In this document: one piece after another, positions 53,906-63,236 of the stretch
Layout of the letters: every line of letters starts with the position of its first letter
How positions within the stretch are numbered: position 1 is the stretch's first letter
Source: Chlamydiales bacterium
GTDB lineage: Bacteria; Chlamydiota; Chlamydiia; Chlamydiales; JAJFMA01
Length of the DNA stretch: 64,000 nt
Direction of reading: 5' to 3'
NCBI GenBank assembly: GCA_030679955.1
Contig: JAUXSF010000030.1
Coordinates: forward strand, 103,219 to 167,218
Notes under the pieces: generated by a model
The model's database searches: none
The model's input: only the letters and a program-made list of their open reading frames with translations
What the model was told of the DNA's origin: nothing
Translations under genes and position numbers: made by a program

Positions 53906-54272
53906 AATAAAACTCTTTTGTTATGTTTGTATTATCAGTTTAAAACTAATTTTACTATATTTTTTATTTAAAATCAAAATAATTATGGATATTAATTAAA
54001 AAATCAGTATAGATCGCCATGTTGTGATATAGGCATGGCTTTGGTTTTTAGTGCTCTACTCATGATTCGGCGTGGAATTAAACGCAAAGACGCTAAGTCG
54101 CAAAGAAGGAGTACTTAAAGATTTGAAGCACCTTTCTTTGTCAAAAAAAACGTGGGTACAAGTATGCCCTTACATGAGGTAATAACAGGCAAAATTGGGC
54201 GAATGAAGACGAGAGTGGAGAATATGGACGAGATGGAGCTTGTCCATCTCGTCCTTGAGCTCTAATGGCTGC
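53906..54272. other. Intergenic region with half of a TTAACGCAAAG repeat
   Basis: It is AT-rich up to 54000, carries a single left arm of the TTAACGCAAAG repeat at 54074-54111 without a partner, and ends in a perfect 12-bp hairpin (54226-54254, GGACGAGATGGA) just past the GH9 gene's stop, which may terminate it. I see no gene. Confidence 0.5.
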
Positions 54273-57089
54273 TTATGGCAGGTACCACTGACCGAAGAGA
54301 ACGCGTGGATCGCGTGGCTTGCGGTTTTTGATGAAGTCTGGAGGAGTCCAATCTTCATCGAGAAGGTAGCCATAAACAAAGAAACCACTGGAATTTGTTT
54401 CCCAGACTGTAAATTCATTCATATCCACGTTGACAACTGGGTGTCCTACCCAGTTACGTAGGCGAGGCAACACGACCGATCCGTTGACATATTGTTCCGG
54501 TTTAAGAAACTCTATTGCTTTTCCAGCTGGATCTTTTGGCGACCACATGTTGCTGAAACCATTTAGGTTACTTTCTGTGGGCCCATAGATAGCGATTCCG
54601 GGCACTGGGTCGCGGATACCATCTTCCGTACTTACTCTGTGGTGGATAGGAATTGGGTAAACATAGCCTATACCAGTTGTCCACGACATACTAGTGGCGT
54701 TACCTCCGAGCATGTAGTCGATATTGTATAAGGCGGCTTGCTTGTATTTTGGATCGTTTGTCAGGTGATAAGCATACAGCAATACTTTAGCGTCGTTGGT
54801 CATGACGTCTGTTCCCCATGCCATACGTGTATCGTCGTATAGTTGGCGGCTACGGCGATAGTACTCAGCATCATTTAGTGCTACTAAAGGATCAGCTAAA
54901 CTCACGTACCACTTTTTCCAAAAATCTACTGTGGCGGCAGGCAGTAGGGCAGTGATGGTTGGATGGAAGATTCCGCTATAGAGGAATAGTGATCCATCGC
55001 GGTTTGTGAAGGGCCATGTGCCTGGCTTTAAGCGGATATTTTGGCTCTTAAAGGAGTAGGGAACATCCATCTCCTTTAGCAGTTGGTCTAGATCGGATAC
55101 ATAGGACTTGTCGTTAGTTGCGATGGCTAGACGGAGCTTCGCAGCTATAAGGAACGGCTTGTTGAAATGGTCAACTTCGGTCCAGGTGACATTGTATTCT
55201 GTACCCTTACCTCGATCAGTTTTTGGTTTAATGGTGATGGTTCCTAGAGTGTTTTTGGCGTTAGTGCCAAATGCGTAAGCTGATTTGGCTGCTCCTAACC
55301 ATTCATTATATTTGACATCGCTAAAAGGTTTTACAAGGTGGGCATACTGTGCTGCCGCCGCTGCAAATATCAATGAGGACCAGCGTGTTCTAAGTGAATA
55401 GGCATAAGGATAGGCTGGATCATCAATGGATGGGTGTGTGCTAGTTTCCAATCTGCCAGCTACGCCACCATCTTCGCGCATACTTTTCTTCCATACGAGC
55501 AGCCCATATTCCGCTTCATCAAGTACATCTGGAATGTTATTTCCTGATTCAGGGATATTGAGTTGTCCATCCGTGAAGTTATTTGGCTTAAGTTCATAAA
55601 GTGCCAGAAGGTCAAAGACGCAGGCATAATGCTGGATACGTTTATCCCAGTCGCCGGCATCATGCCAACCACCCGTAGCATCGGCTGTGGAGATGTTTTT
55701 GTTCATCGTGCCGCCGACCATATCAAAATCTAGCCAGGTTCCTTCTCTCAACAGAGGGTCGAAGAAGATTGGTATATAGGAACATTCGAATACTGGTTGG
55801 TAATGGCAGCGTATGCGTGGCCAGGGGGAATGCGGCTCGCCGATGGCAATGCCGCAGCGTTGGTGGTACATCCCTCTAAAAGCAGTGTAAAAGGCTTCGG
55901 CAAGGGCATTTTTGTCCACTGTAAATGGCCAGGAACGTCCAACACCTTTCACTGTGACAAAATAGGTGCCAGGACTAGTAATGGAGCTGATATCCAATTC
56001 ATAGATGTTTTCTCCTGAAACGAGCGGCCGTGAGCTAGCTGCTTCGGTTCCTTTTACAGCAAAGCGGGGATTGGCATTGCGTAATTTTACGGTACCGGAA
56101 AAAACAGGTTGACCGGAGTTAGCGTCCACTACGCTGTAGGTTGTATTGGCAGGTAGTTCCAAAGGACCGCGTTCTTGCAGCCAACCACCGACATAAGCAT
56201 ATTTTTTAGCATCTGGCAGGTAGCCCACTTGGTTTACCTTAATGGCTCTGGAAACAAGTGTAAGCTCATCATATGTGAAGGTAACAGCTTTGCCGTTCAT
56301 CAATGTGATTGTGTAGGTTTTGCCGTCAAGCATAGGCGTTGGCATCTCAATGTAGGAATAGAGGCCATAGCAGATATCGAAGCCAGCGAGATAGGGTTGA
56401 TAGCCGGTAGCAAATTCAGCACCTTGCGAATACATAAAGCGTGTGACGTAGGATGGATTCTTGTAATTTTTGTAGTTAGTGTCATCGGTGCTGGTGATTC
56501 TAAAATAGGAAGGGTTTTCTAGATATTCCTCTTGCGCATCAATACGAGCTTGTCCGAGGTATTTTTTGATAACAGTGTCAATCTGAGCCTTTTTCATCAC
56601 CCAGTCTAATTTTTTTGTTTGCCATCCATCCGACCATTTTTTTTGTGCGGCGGCAAAGTCAAACGAGGAGAAGGCAGGGTCTGCTTTCGCTAAGATGTTG
56701 AGTTGTTTTGAAACTTCATCCAGATTTGTAACGGCGACGATAACCCACTTGTTACTGAGAACAAGAATCTGCTCTACACCATTGTAAACGGGCATTTGAA
56801 CAGGAAAAATGCCGTTTTTTTCCGCTGGCAAGCCATCTAGACCCGCTGCAGGTGTAAAAGTAGCCGATGCTTGCGCTATCAGTGATTGATCACGGTTTGC
56901 TTTAGCATCGGCGGCACGTTTAGAGATATGTTGGTGTAATTCGCGCACTTGTTCTGGCGAGAGTGATTGTGCAGCTGAGCTTCGCGAAGGTTCGATATAG
57001 TCCATTGGCCCAAAAGTCACTTCTATAGCTGCTAGATGGGTTGTCAGCGAAAGAAGTGGCACCAGAATGGCGTGTACGAGTTTTCTCAT
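54273..57089 (-). CDS. Secreted glycoside hydrolase family 9 protein (cellulase-like)
   Basis: The 938-residue protein has a signal peptide (about 1-22) and a long N-terminal region I cannot place. It then has an Ig-like CelD_N-type domain that begins IKVNQVGYLPDAKKYAYV. The GH9 catalytic barrel starts near 470, with HDAGDWDKR at 476-484 holding the nucleophile-activating Asp pair. Later come YMLGGN, HHRVS and, near the C-terminus, MNEFTVWETNSSGFF with the likely catalytic acid Glu892. GH9 enzymes cleave beta-1,4-glucans such as cellulose. Amoeba cyst walls contain cellulose, so a host-wall role is possible. It lies in the rnhB-gmk insert. Confidence 0.9.
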   Translation of the reverse strand: MRKLVHAILVPLLSLTTHLAAIEVTFGPMDYIEPSRSSAAQSLSPEQVRELHQHISKRAADAKANRDQSLIAQASATFTPAAGLDGLPAEKNGIFPVQMPVYNGVEQILVLSNKWVIVAVTNLDEVSKQLNILAKADPAFSSFDFAAAQKKWSDGWQTKKLDWVMKKAQIDTVIKKYLGQARIDAQEEYLENPSYFRITSTDDTNYKNYKNPSYVTRFMYSQGAEFATGYQPYLAGFDICYGLYSYIEMPTPMLDGKTYTITLMNGKAVTFTYDELTLVSRAIKVNQVGYLPDAKKYAYVGGWLQERGPLELPANTTYSVVDANSGQPVFSGTVKLRNANPRFAVKGTEAASSRPLVSGENIYELDISSITSPGTYFVTVKGVGRSWPFTVDKNALAEAFYTAFRGMYHQRCGIAIGEPHSPWPRIRCHYQPVFECSYIPIFFDPLLREGTWLDFDMVGGTMNKNISTADATGGWHDAGDWDKRIQHYACVFDLLALYELKPNNFTDGQLNIPESGNNIPDVLDEAEYGLLVWKKSMREDGGVAGRLETSTHPSIDDPAYPYAYSLRTRWSSLIFAAAAAQYAHLVKPFSDVKYNEWLGAAKSAYAFGTNAKNTLGTITIKPKTDRGKGTEYNVTWTEVDHFNKPFLIAAKLRLAIATNDKSYVSDLDQLLKEMDVPYSFKSQNIRLKPGTWPFTNRDGSLFLYSGIFHPTITALLPAATVDFWKKWYVSLADPLVALNDAEYYRRSRQLYDDTRMAWGTDVMTNDAKVLLYAYHLTNDPKYKQAALYNIDYMLGGNATSMSWTTGIGYVYPIPIHHRVSTEDGIRDPVPGIAIYGPTESNLNGFSNMWSPKDPAGKAIEFLKPEQYVNGSVVLPRLRNWVGHPVVNVDMNEFTVWETNSSGFFVYGYLLDEDWTPPDFIKNRKPRDPRVLFGQWYLP

Positions 57090-57174
57090 GGGTAAGCCTT
57101 TGTTGAATAAGCCGGATCATAGTAATGGCAGCAGTATTTTTCAAATAATGTTTATAGCGAAGGCAAGGAGAGCC

Positions 57175-57567
57175 TTAAAGCTCTTTACTCCGACTATCCT
57201 TTTTCATGTCGAACGTTGCTGTAACATTGACATTTTGAGCGGGTGGATTAGCCAAGATCAGATAGTAGAGGCCTGTATTGTAATCTACAAAGCCGTTACC
57301 ATAGTTACTTTTCACTAGCTCGCCATCTGTGCCATTATCTTGTAGTGTTGCCGAGCCATCAGTCAGTTTAAAGAAGATGGTGCCTGGGACAAGCTGGAGT
57401 CCTTGAAGATCAGCATTATGCTCGTGATCCCAAAGAAATTTTGGACCGAAGACGTTGGTTGTTCCGTCGCCCTCTGCAATGACAACTGTATGTGCTTCAT
57501 TTGCGCTAGCCATAGACGGTAGGAGCACAAATAGCATTAAAAAAATGGTCTGACAGAACTTTGACAT
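57175..57567 (-). CDS. Small secreted protein, unknown function
   Basis: GGAGGAG precedes the ATG. The first 22 residues (FLMLFVLLPSMASA) are a signal peptide. The mature 108 residues look beta-rich, with GLQLVPGTIFFKLTDGSATLQDNG, FVDYNTGLYYLIL and VNVTATFDMKKD, the kind of pattern seen in small beta-sandwich or matrix proteins. No family recognised. It lies 85 bases upstream of the GH9 gene on the same strand, so the two may be co-expressed. Confidence 0.65.
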   Translation of the reverse strand: MSKFCQTIFLMLFVLLPSMASANEAHTVVIAEGDGTTNVFGPKFLWDHEHNADLQGLQLVPGTIFFKLTDGSATLQDNGTDGELVKSNYGNGFVDYNTGLYYLILANPPAQNVNVTATFDMKKDSRSKEL

Positions 57568-57644
57568 GTTACTCCTCCCGATTTTTCTGTATCCTGTCTA
57601 CATGCTAACATGTTGTAAATGTTTTTTTGCTAAGGGGTGTGCCT

Positions 57645-58352
57645 ATGCGCATGTATGTGACCGTACCGGTAGCTGATCTTCGACGTGAACCAGTAGAGAT
57701 TAAAAAGTACTGCATCCGTGATCCTTTGCAGCAAACGCAGCTGCGCTATGGCGAGCCGGTAGATGTGATTGAGGTGCAAGGTTCATGGGCGCGTATTGAA
57801 GCGCCTCGTCAACAACGCTTTACCACTGATCGTGGATGGCATAGCTATCCCGGATGGGTTAAGTGGAACGCTCTGACCTGGACAGAAATCAAGCAAAAAC
57901 CTTGCTTACCCGGACAGATGAGCTCCGAATGGATCAAACAGGCTGCCAAGCCTTTTATGGGTGTTCCCTATTTTTGGGGAGGTTGTAGTCCCTGCCTAAG
58001 ACCTCATGGTATTGAAAGGAGCGGTGTCGATTGCTCCAGTTTGGTCTATTTACTTTATGCTATGATCGGCGTGCAAATTCCTCGTGACGCACACGACCAA
58101 TGGTTGAAATGCCAAAAAATTAGTGGTCTGGATTTGCAGGCGGGCGACCTGGTTTTTACTGCGCCCAATACTAAACCAGAGCGCTACGACCATGTCATGC
58201 TCTTTGTGGAGAATGATATGTTACTGGAGTCATCACTTACTGCTGGAATCACCCGTTATGTCACCTCTGAGGAAAAACTTGGTCAGACCTTGAAGGCTTT
58301 GATCCAAGGCGCCAAGGCTGTTGATGTTCAGGTAACCTTCGGTAGGGTTTAG
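57645..58352 (+). CDS. NlpC/P60 peptidoglycan hydrolase with an SH3-like domain
   Basis: The ATG at 57645 follows AAGGGG; a TTG at 57627 opens the same frame. The first 85 residues are an SH3-like domain (VADLRREPVEI, VIEVQGSWARIEAP, GYPGWV-like turn). The NlpC/P60 domain follows: Cys130 in GVDCSSLVYLLY and His183 in DHVMLFVEN, the usual pair. No signal peptide is seen. Chlamydial NlpC enzymes cut peptide bonds in the septal peptidoglycan ring, and this may be the same role. It lies next to yicC at the right border of the insert. Confidence 0.88.
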   Translation: MRMYVTVPVADLRREPVEIKKYCIRDPLQQTQLRYGEPVDVIEVQGSWARIEAPRQQRFTTDRGWHSYPGWVKWNALTWTEIKQKPCLPGQMSSEWIKQAAKPFMGVPYFWGGCSPCLRPHGIERSGVDCSSLVYLLYAMIGVQIPRDAHDQWLKCQKISGLDLQAGDLVFTAPNTKPERYDHVMLFVENDMLLESSLTAGITRYVTSEEKLGQTLKALIQGAKAVDVQVTFGRV

Positions 58353-58457
58353 AAAAGAATTTTAGCCTAAGGGGCGAGGAAGGTGGTTGTTTTTCTCGAC
58401 CTTTTTAGGTTCTTTTGGTCCTTTACGCCCTTGAGGTCTCTCCCAGACAAATGATAT

Positions 58458-58487
58458 TTGACATTAGGGGTTTACATCTGGTAGACT
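58458..58487 (+). promoter_or_regulatory. Sigma-70-type promoter of the yicC-gmk-rpoZ operon
   Basis: TTGACA at 58458 and TAGACT at 58482 are separated by 18 bases, about 40 bases ahead of the yicC start. Confidence 0.5.
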
Positions 58488-58527
58488 CTTGCTAAGAGAT
58501 CTTTTCACAATTAATAAAAGTCATCGG

Positions 58528-59415
58528 ATGCTAAGCAGTATGACGGCCTTTGGCCGTGCGACAGTCATTGCTTCTTTTGGCCGGTTGGTAGCCGAGGTGC
58601 AGTCGGTAAACCGACGCTTTCTTGAAATGACCGTACAGCTACCCAAAGAATTAGCTCATTTTGAGATGGATGTGCGTCGCTGGATCAGCGAATCTGTCGG
58701 ACGCGGCCAGGTGACTATACGCGTAGAAGCCTCTTTCGAGGCTGTCGCGCCGATACGAGCTGTTCCCAATCTGCCTTTAGCGCGGCAACTCAAACAAGTG
58801 TGGCAAGAGCTAGGGACCGCTATTAGCCTTGAAGTTGACTCCCAGTCTCTGGTGACCTTGCTGTCCCAGGAAGATGATCTTATTCACTACGAGACCGACC
58901 TTACTGACGAAGCTATTTATCGCGATGCCTTGCACCAAGTTGTACAAGAAGCCCTAAAGCACTTTAGCCAAATGCGTAAGCAGGAAGGTCAAGCGCTTGC
59001 CAGCGACATTCTGATGCGCGTGGAAATCATTCAAAAGGGACTAGAGCGCATTGAGCAGCGAGCAGGACAGGCCACAGAGAAATACCGCCAAAGACTTATG
59101 GCCAAGATACAAGAATTTGTGCCTGAATTGGTGGATAACGAAGAGCGCGTGATGCGCGAAGTGTGTATTTTCGCTGACCGTTGTGACTATACTGAAGAAC
59201 TCATTCGTTTTAAGTCACACCTTCAGCAGCTAACCAGCACCGTGGATTCTGACAAGCCCTGCATGGGCAAAACGTTAGATTTCCTGCTGCAGGAGCTTAA
59301 CAGAGAGTGTAACACGATTGGATCGAAGGCTATGGATAGTGAAATAGCCCAAGATGTGGTCGCCTTAAAAGCGGAGCTGGAGCGCATACGAGAGCAGCTT
59401 CAGAATGTGGAATAA
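58528..59415 (+). CDS. yicC: YicC-family protein (putative endoribonuclease)
   Basis: The 295-residue protein starts LSSMTAFGRATV and ends with the family's IGSKAMDSEIAQDVVALKAELERIREQLQNVE; ECNTIGSKA is the most conserved YicC block. The family (now known in E. coli as an RNA endonuclease) acts in RNA decay under stress. A TTG at 58489 opens the same frame, but the ATG fits relatives better. It overlaps no other gene and lies 2 bases from gmk, as yicC-gmk-rpoZ do in many bacteria. Confidence 0.9.
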   Translation: MLSSMTAFGRATVIASFGRLVAEVQSVNRRFLEMTVQLPKELAHFEMDVRRWISESVGRGQVTIRVEASFEAVAPIRAVPNLPLARQLKQVWQELGTAISLEVDSQSLVTLLSQEDDLIHYETDLTDEAIYRDALHQVVQEALKHFSQMRKQEGQALASDILMRVEIIQKGLERIEQRAGQATEKYRQRLMAKIQEFVPELVDNEERVMREVCIFADRCDYTEELIRFKSHLQQLTSTVDSDKPCMGKTLDFLLQELNRECNTIGSKAMDSEIAQDVVALKAELERIREQLQNVE

Positions 59416-59417
59416 AG

Positions 59418-60044
59418 ATGGCTGAGGCATTGTTAGCTCCCTTAGAGAAGGGAATCGTCTTTGTGATCAGTGGTCCTGGCGGCGTTGGAAAGACCACGCT
59501 CGTATTACGACTGGCCGCTGAGTTTCCCTCCAAGATTGTGGCCAGCACATCGTTTACAACTCGGCCACCGCGACCCCAAGAGGAAAACGGCAAACACTAC
59601 AACTTTGTTAGTGTGGAAGAGTTTGAAAAGCGTATAGTCGCTAACGATTTTTGCGAGTATGTGAAGTTTGATGGGAATTATTACGGAACTTCAAAGACCG
59701 CTGTTGAAGAACAGCAAAAGGCCGGCAAGCATATTTTCCTGGTAATCGATACTGAGGGACGCCAACTCATAGCTGACACACTACCACATGCCTCGATATT
59801 TATTATGGCCCCATCCGCAGAAGCCCTTCAGAAGCGACTAGAAGATCGCCAGTCTGACACTTCCGATACCATAGCGCGCCGTCTGGAGTTGGCTGAGGTA
59901 GAGTTTTTAGAACGCTTTAATTATGATTATCTAATCGTCAACGACGAAATTGACCTGGCGTATCAGATTTTGCGCAGCATCGTCGTGGCAGAAACTCACC
60001 GCAGCAGTTGGCACCAGCCCAGCGCGGTGAATGACAAGAGTTAA
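59418..60044 (+). CDS. gmk: Guanylate kinase
   Basis: Gmk makes GDP from GMP with ATP. The P-loop is GPGGVGKT at 19-26, followed by the GMP-binding block STSFTTRPPRPQEENGKHYNFVS and the FCEYVKFDGNYYGTS stretch. 208 residues is normal. Position matches CT030, and rpoZ follows 18 bases later. Confidence 0.96.
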   Translation: MAEALLAPLEKGIVFVISGPGGVGKTTLVLRLAAEFPSKIVASTSFTTRPPRPQEENGKHYNFVSVEEFEKRIVANDFCEYVKFDGNYYGTSKTAVEEQQKAGKHIFLVIDTEGRQLIADTLPHASIFIMAPSAEALQKRLEDRQSDTSDTIARRLELAEVEFLERFNYDYLIVNDEIDLAYQILRSIVVAETHRSSWHQPSAVNDKS

Positions 60045-60061
60045 CCAAAATAGGAGTACCC

Positions 60062-60334
60062 ATGGACGTAAAAGACCTTTTGACGAATGAAAAGCTGACA
60101 AAGCGTTTCTCTAGTCTATTTGAGCTTGTCAACTACAGCATACGTATTGCTGAAGAGTTGATAAAATCCGGTCGTGATCCACGTGTGCGAACAGATATTC
60201 AGAATCCAATGTACCGCGTACTATTGGAAATTTTGAATGACAAAGACCAGGCAGTTAGCCTTGAGCAGATCATTGAAGCACGTGAGAAAGTCCGTCAGCG
60301 CAATGAAAATCCTCGCGAGCGCCATTCTGATTAG
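60062..60334 (+). CDS. rpoZ: RNA polymerase omega subunit-like protein
   Basis: The 90-residue protein aligns by eye with omega: KRFSSLFELVNYSIRIAEELIKSGRDPRV corresponds to NRFDLVLVAARRARQM..GGKDPLV, with a conserved leucine pattern and LLEI next. Omega helps fold the beta' subunit. Its place directly after gmk is also typical, and it matches CT031. The Ala-rich second helix of the family is diverged. Confidence 0.75.
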   Translation: MDVKDLLTNEKLTKRFSSLFELVNYSIRIAEELIKSGRDPRVRTDIQNPMYRVLLEILNDKDQAVSLEQIIEAREKVRQRNENPRERHSD

Positions 60335-60379
60335 TTATAATTTTTTACCACCGAGACACAGAGGTTAGAGAAGGGGAGA

Positions 60380-60480
60380 TTAAACGCAAAGGCGCGAAGA
60401 CGCAAGGAACTACGAATATTCACATTATAGTTCAATTCTTCAGCCAATTCTCCTTTGCGCCTCTGTGTCTTTGCGTTTAG
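60380..60480. repeat. TTAAACGCAAAG inverted repeat (copy 4)
   Basis: TTAAACGCAAAGGCGCGAAG pairs with CTTTGCGCCTCTGTGTCTTTGCGTTTAG over a longer centre than in the other copies. It follows a further ACCACCGAGACACAGAGG string at about 60346-60364. It lies between rpoZ and a membrane protein gene read in the same direction. Confidence 0.65.
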
Positions 60481-60496
60481 GTTCTAAAGAGGCTGT

Positions 60497-61147
60497 ATGC
60501 ACAGTAGAGACTTCTTGTTCTTTCTATCGCAAGCACAGCCGTTGCCCTTCGACTTCTACGACTATACCTGGGTGGGATTCTCTATTGCCGTGGTTATCGC
60601 AGTAGTTCTGATGATGATTGGGTTGCTTTGGTATGGGTATAAGGCTTCTAAGAGACGCCCGCCAAACAGCATTTATGGTGACCTGCCTCTGCGTCGTGCT
60701 GCGGAACTTCCCTACGAGAGTATTGGTAAAGTTTACCTCTTCTTGATGAGTATACACCAGTACGACAATCGTATGTTCAACATCAATCGCGCCTCTGTTT
60801 GTCGCACGACAGGTCGAATTTTCCCCAATGCGGAAGATATATTTGGTCGAACAAAATTAGATTGGACCTTTTTGCAAGCGCGCTACCAGGGTGATTATGT
60901 CTCTTGGGGTAGCCTGAATGAGGTGCAACAAAACGAGATCAGGCGAGCGCATCATAGCTTAGAAGGCTTTCAGACGGAGTATTCTTCGCCAGAGCCTAGC
61001 CCGCGTGCTATTACCCCAGAGTATGCTCTGGAACGCCCTGGTCCTCTATATGTTGACCTTCAAACTAAAGTGCTGTTAGGCTGGAAGCGCGTTCCCGGCA
61101 CAGAATTGGAAGTACTCATCGTTCAAAAGCCGCGCAAATACTACTAA
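60497..61147 (+). CDS. Single-pass membrane protein, unknown function
   Basis: The 216-residue protein has one membrane helix at about 27-47 (VGFSIAVVIAVVLMMIGLLW) and a cytoplasmic or exported domain that I do not recognise (RRAAELPYESIGKVYLFLMSIHQYDNRMFNINRASVCRTTGRIF). The charged YKASKRR just after the helix suggests the C-terminal domain is cytoplasmic. It is 11 bases from metG and co-transcribed with it. The mixture of aromatic and basic residues looks like a folded domain. Possibly a conserved chlamydial protein, but not confirmed. Confidence 0.65.
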   Translation: MHSRDFLFFLSQAQPLPFDFYDYTWVGFSIAVVIAVVLMMIGLLWYGYKASKRRPPNSIYGDLPLRRAAELPYESIGKVYLFLMSIHQYDNRMFNINRASVCRTTGRIFPNAEDIFGRTKLDWTFLQARYQGDYVSWGSLNEVQQNEIRRAHHSLEGFQTEYSSPEPSPRAITPEYALERPGPLYVDLQTKVLLGWKRVPGTELEVLIVQKPRKYY

Positions 61148-61158
61148 AGGGACCTACT

Positions 61159-63201
61159 ATGTCGCAAAAGATACTTATTACCTCAGCGCTATTGTACGCC
61201 AACGGCACCATACACTTTGGTCACATTGCCGGCGCTTATCTTCCGGGCGATTGCTACGCACGTTTTAATCGTCTTAAGGGCAATGATGTGCATTACATCA
61301 GCGGATCAGACGAGTACGGCATAGCTATTACAATGAGTGCAGAAATCGCTGGAAGGTCCCCCAAAGAGCACGTTGACCTCTTTCACCAGATTAATAAAGA
61401 GTTATTTCAAAAGCTGAACTTCTCCTTCGATCACTACTCTAGAACGACATGGGAAGGACATCAGCACCCTGTCCACCAGTACTTCAATGATCTTGTAGAC
61501 CAAGGGTACATTGAAGAACGTGTGACCGATCAGCTCTATTCGGAAGATGATAAACGCTTCCTAGCCGACCGCTATGTGACCGGTACGTGTCCTAAATGCG
61601 GGTTTGAAGAAGCTCGAGGCGACGAGTGCCCTCAGTGTGGTGCGGCGTACGAAGCCATGGACCTAAAAAATCCACGCTGCCGTCTGACCGGTGGCCCATT
61701 GACTCTGAAAAAGACCAAGCATTGGTTCTTGATGCTGGATAAATTCAAAGAGCGTTTGGTTGCTTGGTTAGAGACCAAGGATTGGAAACCTAACGTCACT
61801 AACTTTGTGCGAAGCTACATCGAAGATTTGCGTCCACGAGCCATCACACGTGACCTACAATGGGGTATACCAATACCGCTGCCGAATACTGAAGGCAAAG
61901 TCCTCTATGTATGGTTTGACGCTCCAATTGGCTACATCTCTGCTTCGCAGGAATGGGCCTTAAAGCAAGGGCAGCCAGACCTTTGGAAGAAATATTGGTG
62001 TGATCCTGAGACCAAGCTTGTTAACTTTATCGGTAAAGACAACCTCACTTTTCACGCTGTCATCTTCCCAGCTATGACAATGGGGCAGAAGCAACCATTT
62101 AAGTTAGTCGATGAGCTTCCAGCTAACGAGTTCTTGAAGCTTGAGGGACGCCAGTTTAGCAAGACGGACGGGTGGTATGTTGATCTACCCGAGTTTTTGC
62201 AGACCTACAGTGCAGACCAAATACGTTACGTGCTGGCAGCTAATGCCCCTGAAACATCCGATGCAGAATTCACCTGGAAGGATTTCCAGCTGCGCTGCAA
62301 CGGCGAGCTTGTCGGTAAGTTTGGCAATTTGGTCAACCGCGTTCTTACCTTTATGCAAACGCGCTGTGGAGGCAAAGTACCTGAGCCAGGGCCTTTAGAA
62401 GAAGCTGACAGCCTATTTCTTGACCAAATACAACAAATTGTTCGCGAGGCAGATGGTGCTTACGCAACGTTCAAAGTGCGCCGCGCATCAAAAGCCATCA
62501 TGGAGCTAGCTCAGGCCGGAAACGTCTATTTTGACCTTAAGAAGCCTTGGGCTGATGCCAAAAATCCAGATACTCACGCACGTATGAATACAACGATTTC
62601 TTGCTGTCTTGAGTGCCTAAAGGCTATGGCCTTGGTTGCTTGCCCAATCGTTCCTGAAGCCGCACAGAAAATATGGGACTTGTTAGGACAAGCTGGAGAA
62701 ATCGCGCATGCCAATTGGAATCAAGTAATGTCTGCCAGCTTGCCTGTTGGCAGAGCCTTGCCCAAGCCCTCTATCTTGTTTAAAGAAGTGGAAGATGAGC
62801 AGATTGCTCAGGAGATTGAGAAGCTCCATACGATGTCAAAAGCAAAAGCTAAGCCACAGATCAGCTATGAGCCACTTAAAGATCTCATCAACTACGAAGA
62901 CTTTGACAAACTAGACCTACGTGTAGGAACGATTATCGCTTGTGAGCCTGTTCCAAGCAGCAAAAAGCTCTTTAAGCTTGAGGTAGATCTCGGTTTTGAA
63001 AAGCGCACCGTTGTTTCAGGCATTAAGCAACACTATGCTCCTGAGCAGCTGCTAGGGCAGAAAGTTGTTGTGGTCGCAAATCTGAAGCCAGCAAAGATTA
63101 TGGGCATTGAAAGTAGGGGAATGATCTTAGCAGCCTACTGGCAAGAGACTCTAAGGGTTGTTTCCGTTGACGGTGCTGACTCCGGAGCATCTGTTAACTA
63201 A
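61159..63201 (+). CDS. metG: Methionyl-tRNA synthetase
   Basis: A 680-residue class I synthetase. The HIGH-like motif is HFGH at 19-22, and the four-cysteine zinc knuckle is Cys144, Cys147, Cys157 and Cys160. The KMSKS-like loop is FSKT at 333-336 followed by DG, a weaker version of the motif. A C-terminal EMAP-type tRNA-binding domain starts near residue 570 (YEDFDKLDLRVGTIIACEPV) and ends about 670. Position matches CT032. It lies just upstream of the REP-flanked transposase. Confidence 0.97.
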   Translation: MSQKILITSALLYANGTIHFGHIAGAYLPGDCYARFNRLKGNDVHYISGSDEYGIAITMSAEIAGRSPKEHVDLFHQINKELFQKLNFSFDHYSRTTWEGHQHPVHQYFNDLVDQGYIEERVTDQLYSEDDKRFLADRYVTGTCPKCGFEEARGDECPQCGAAYEAMDLKNPRCRLTGGPLTLKKTKHWFLMLDKFKERLVAWLETKDWKPNVTNFVRSYIEDLRPRAITRDLQWGIPIPLPNTEGKVLYVWFDAPIGYISASQEWALKQGQPDLWKKYWCDPETKLVNFIGKDNLTFHAVIFPAMTMGQKQPFKLVDELPANEFLKLEGRQFSKTDGWYVDLPEFLQTYSADQIRYVLAANAPETSDAEFTWKDFQLRCNGELVGKFGNLVNRVLTFMQTRCGGKVPEPGPLEEADSLFLDQIQQIVREADGAYATFKVRRASKAIMELAQAGNVYFDLKKPWADAKNPDTHARMNTTISCCLECLKAMALVACPIVPEAAQKIWDLLGQAGEIAHANWNQVMSASLPVGRALPKPSILFKEVEDEQIAQEIEKLHTMSKAKAKPQISYEPLKDLINYEDFDKLDLRVGTIIACEPVPSSKKLFKLEVDLGFEKRTVVSGIKQHYAPEQLLGQKVVVVANLKPAKIMGIESRGMILAAYWQETLRVVSVDGADSGASVN

Positions 63202-63236
63202 AGCTCTTGGCAGTCGAACCGTCAATGCAAAATCTA

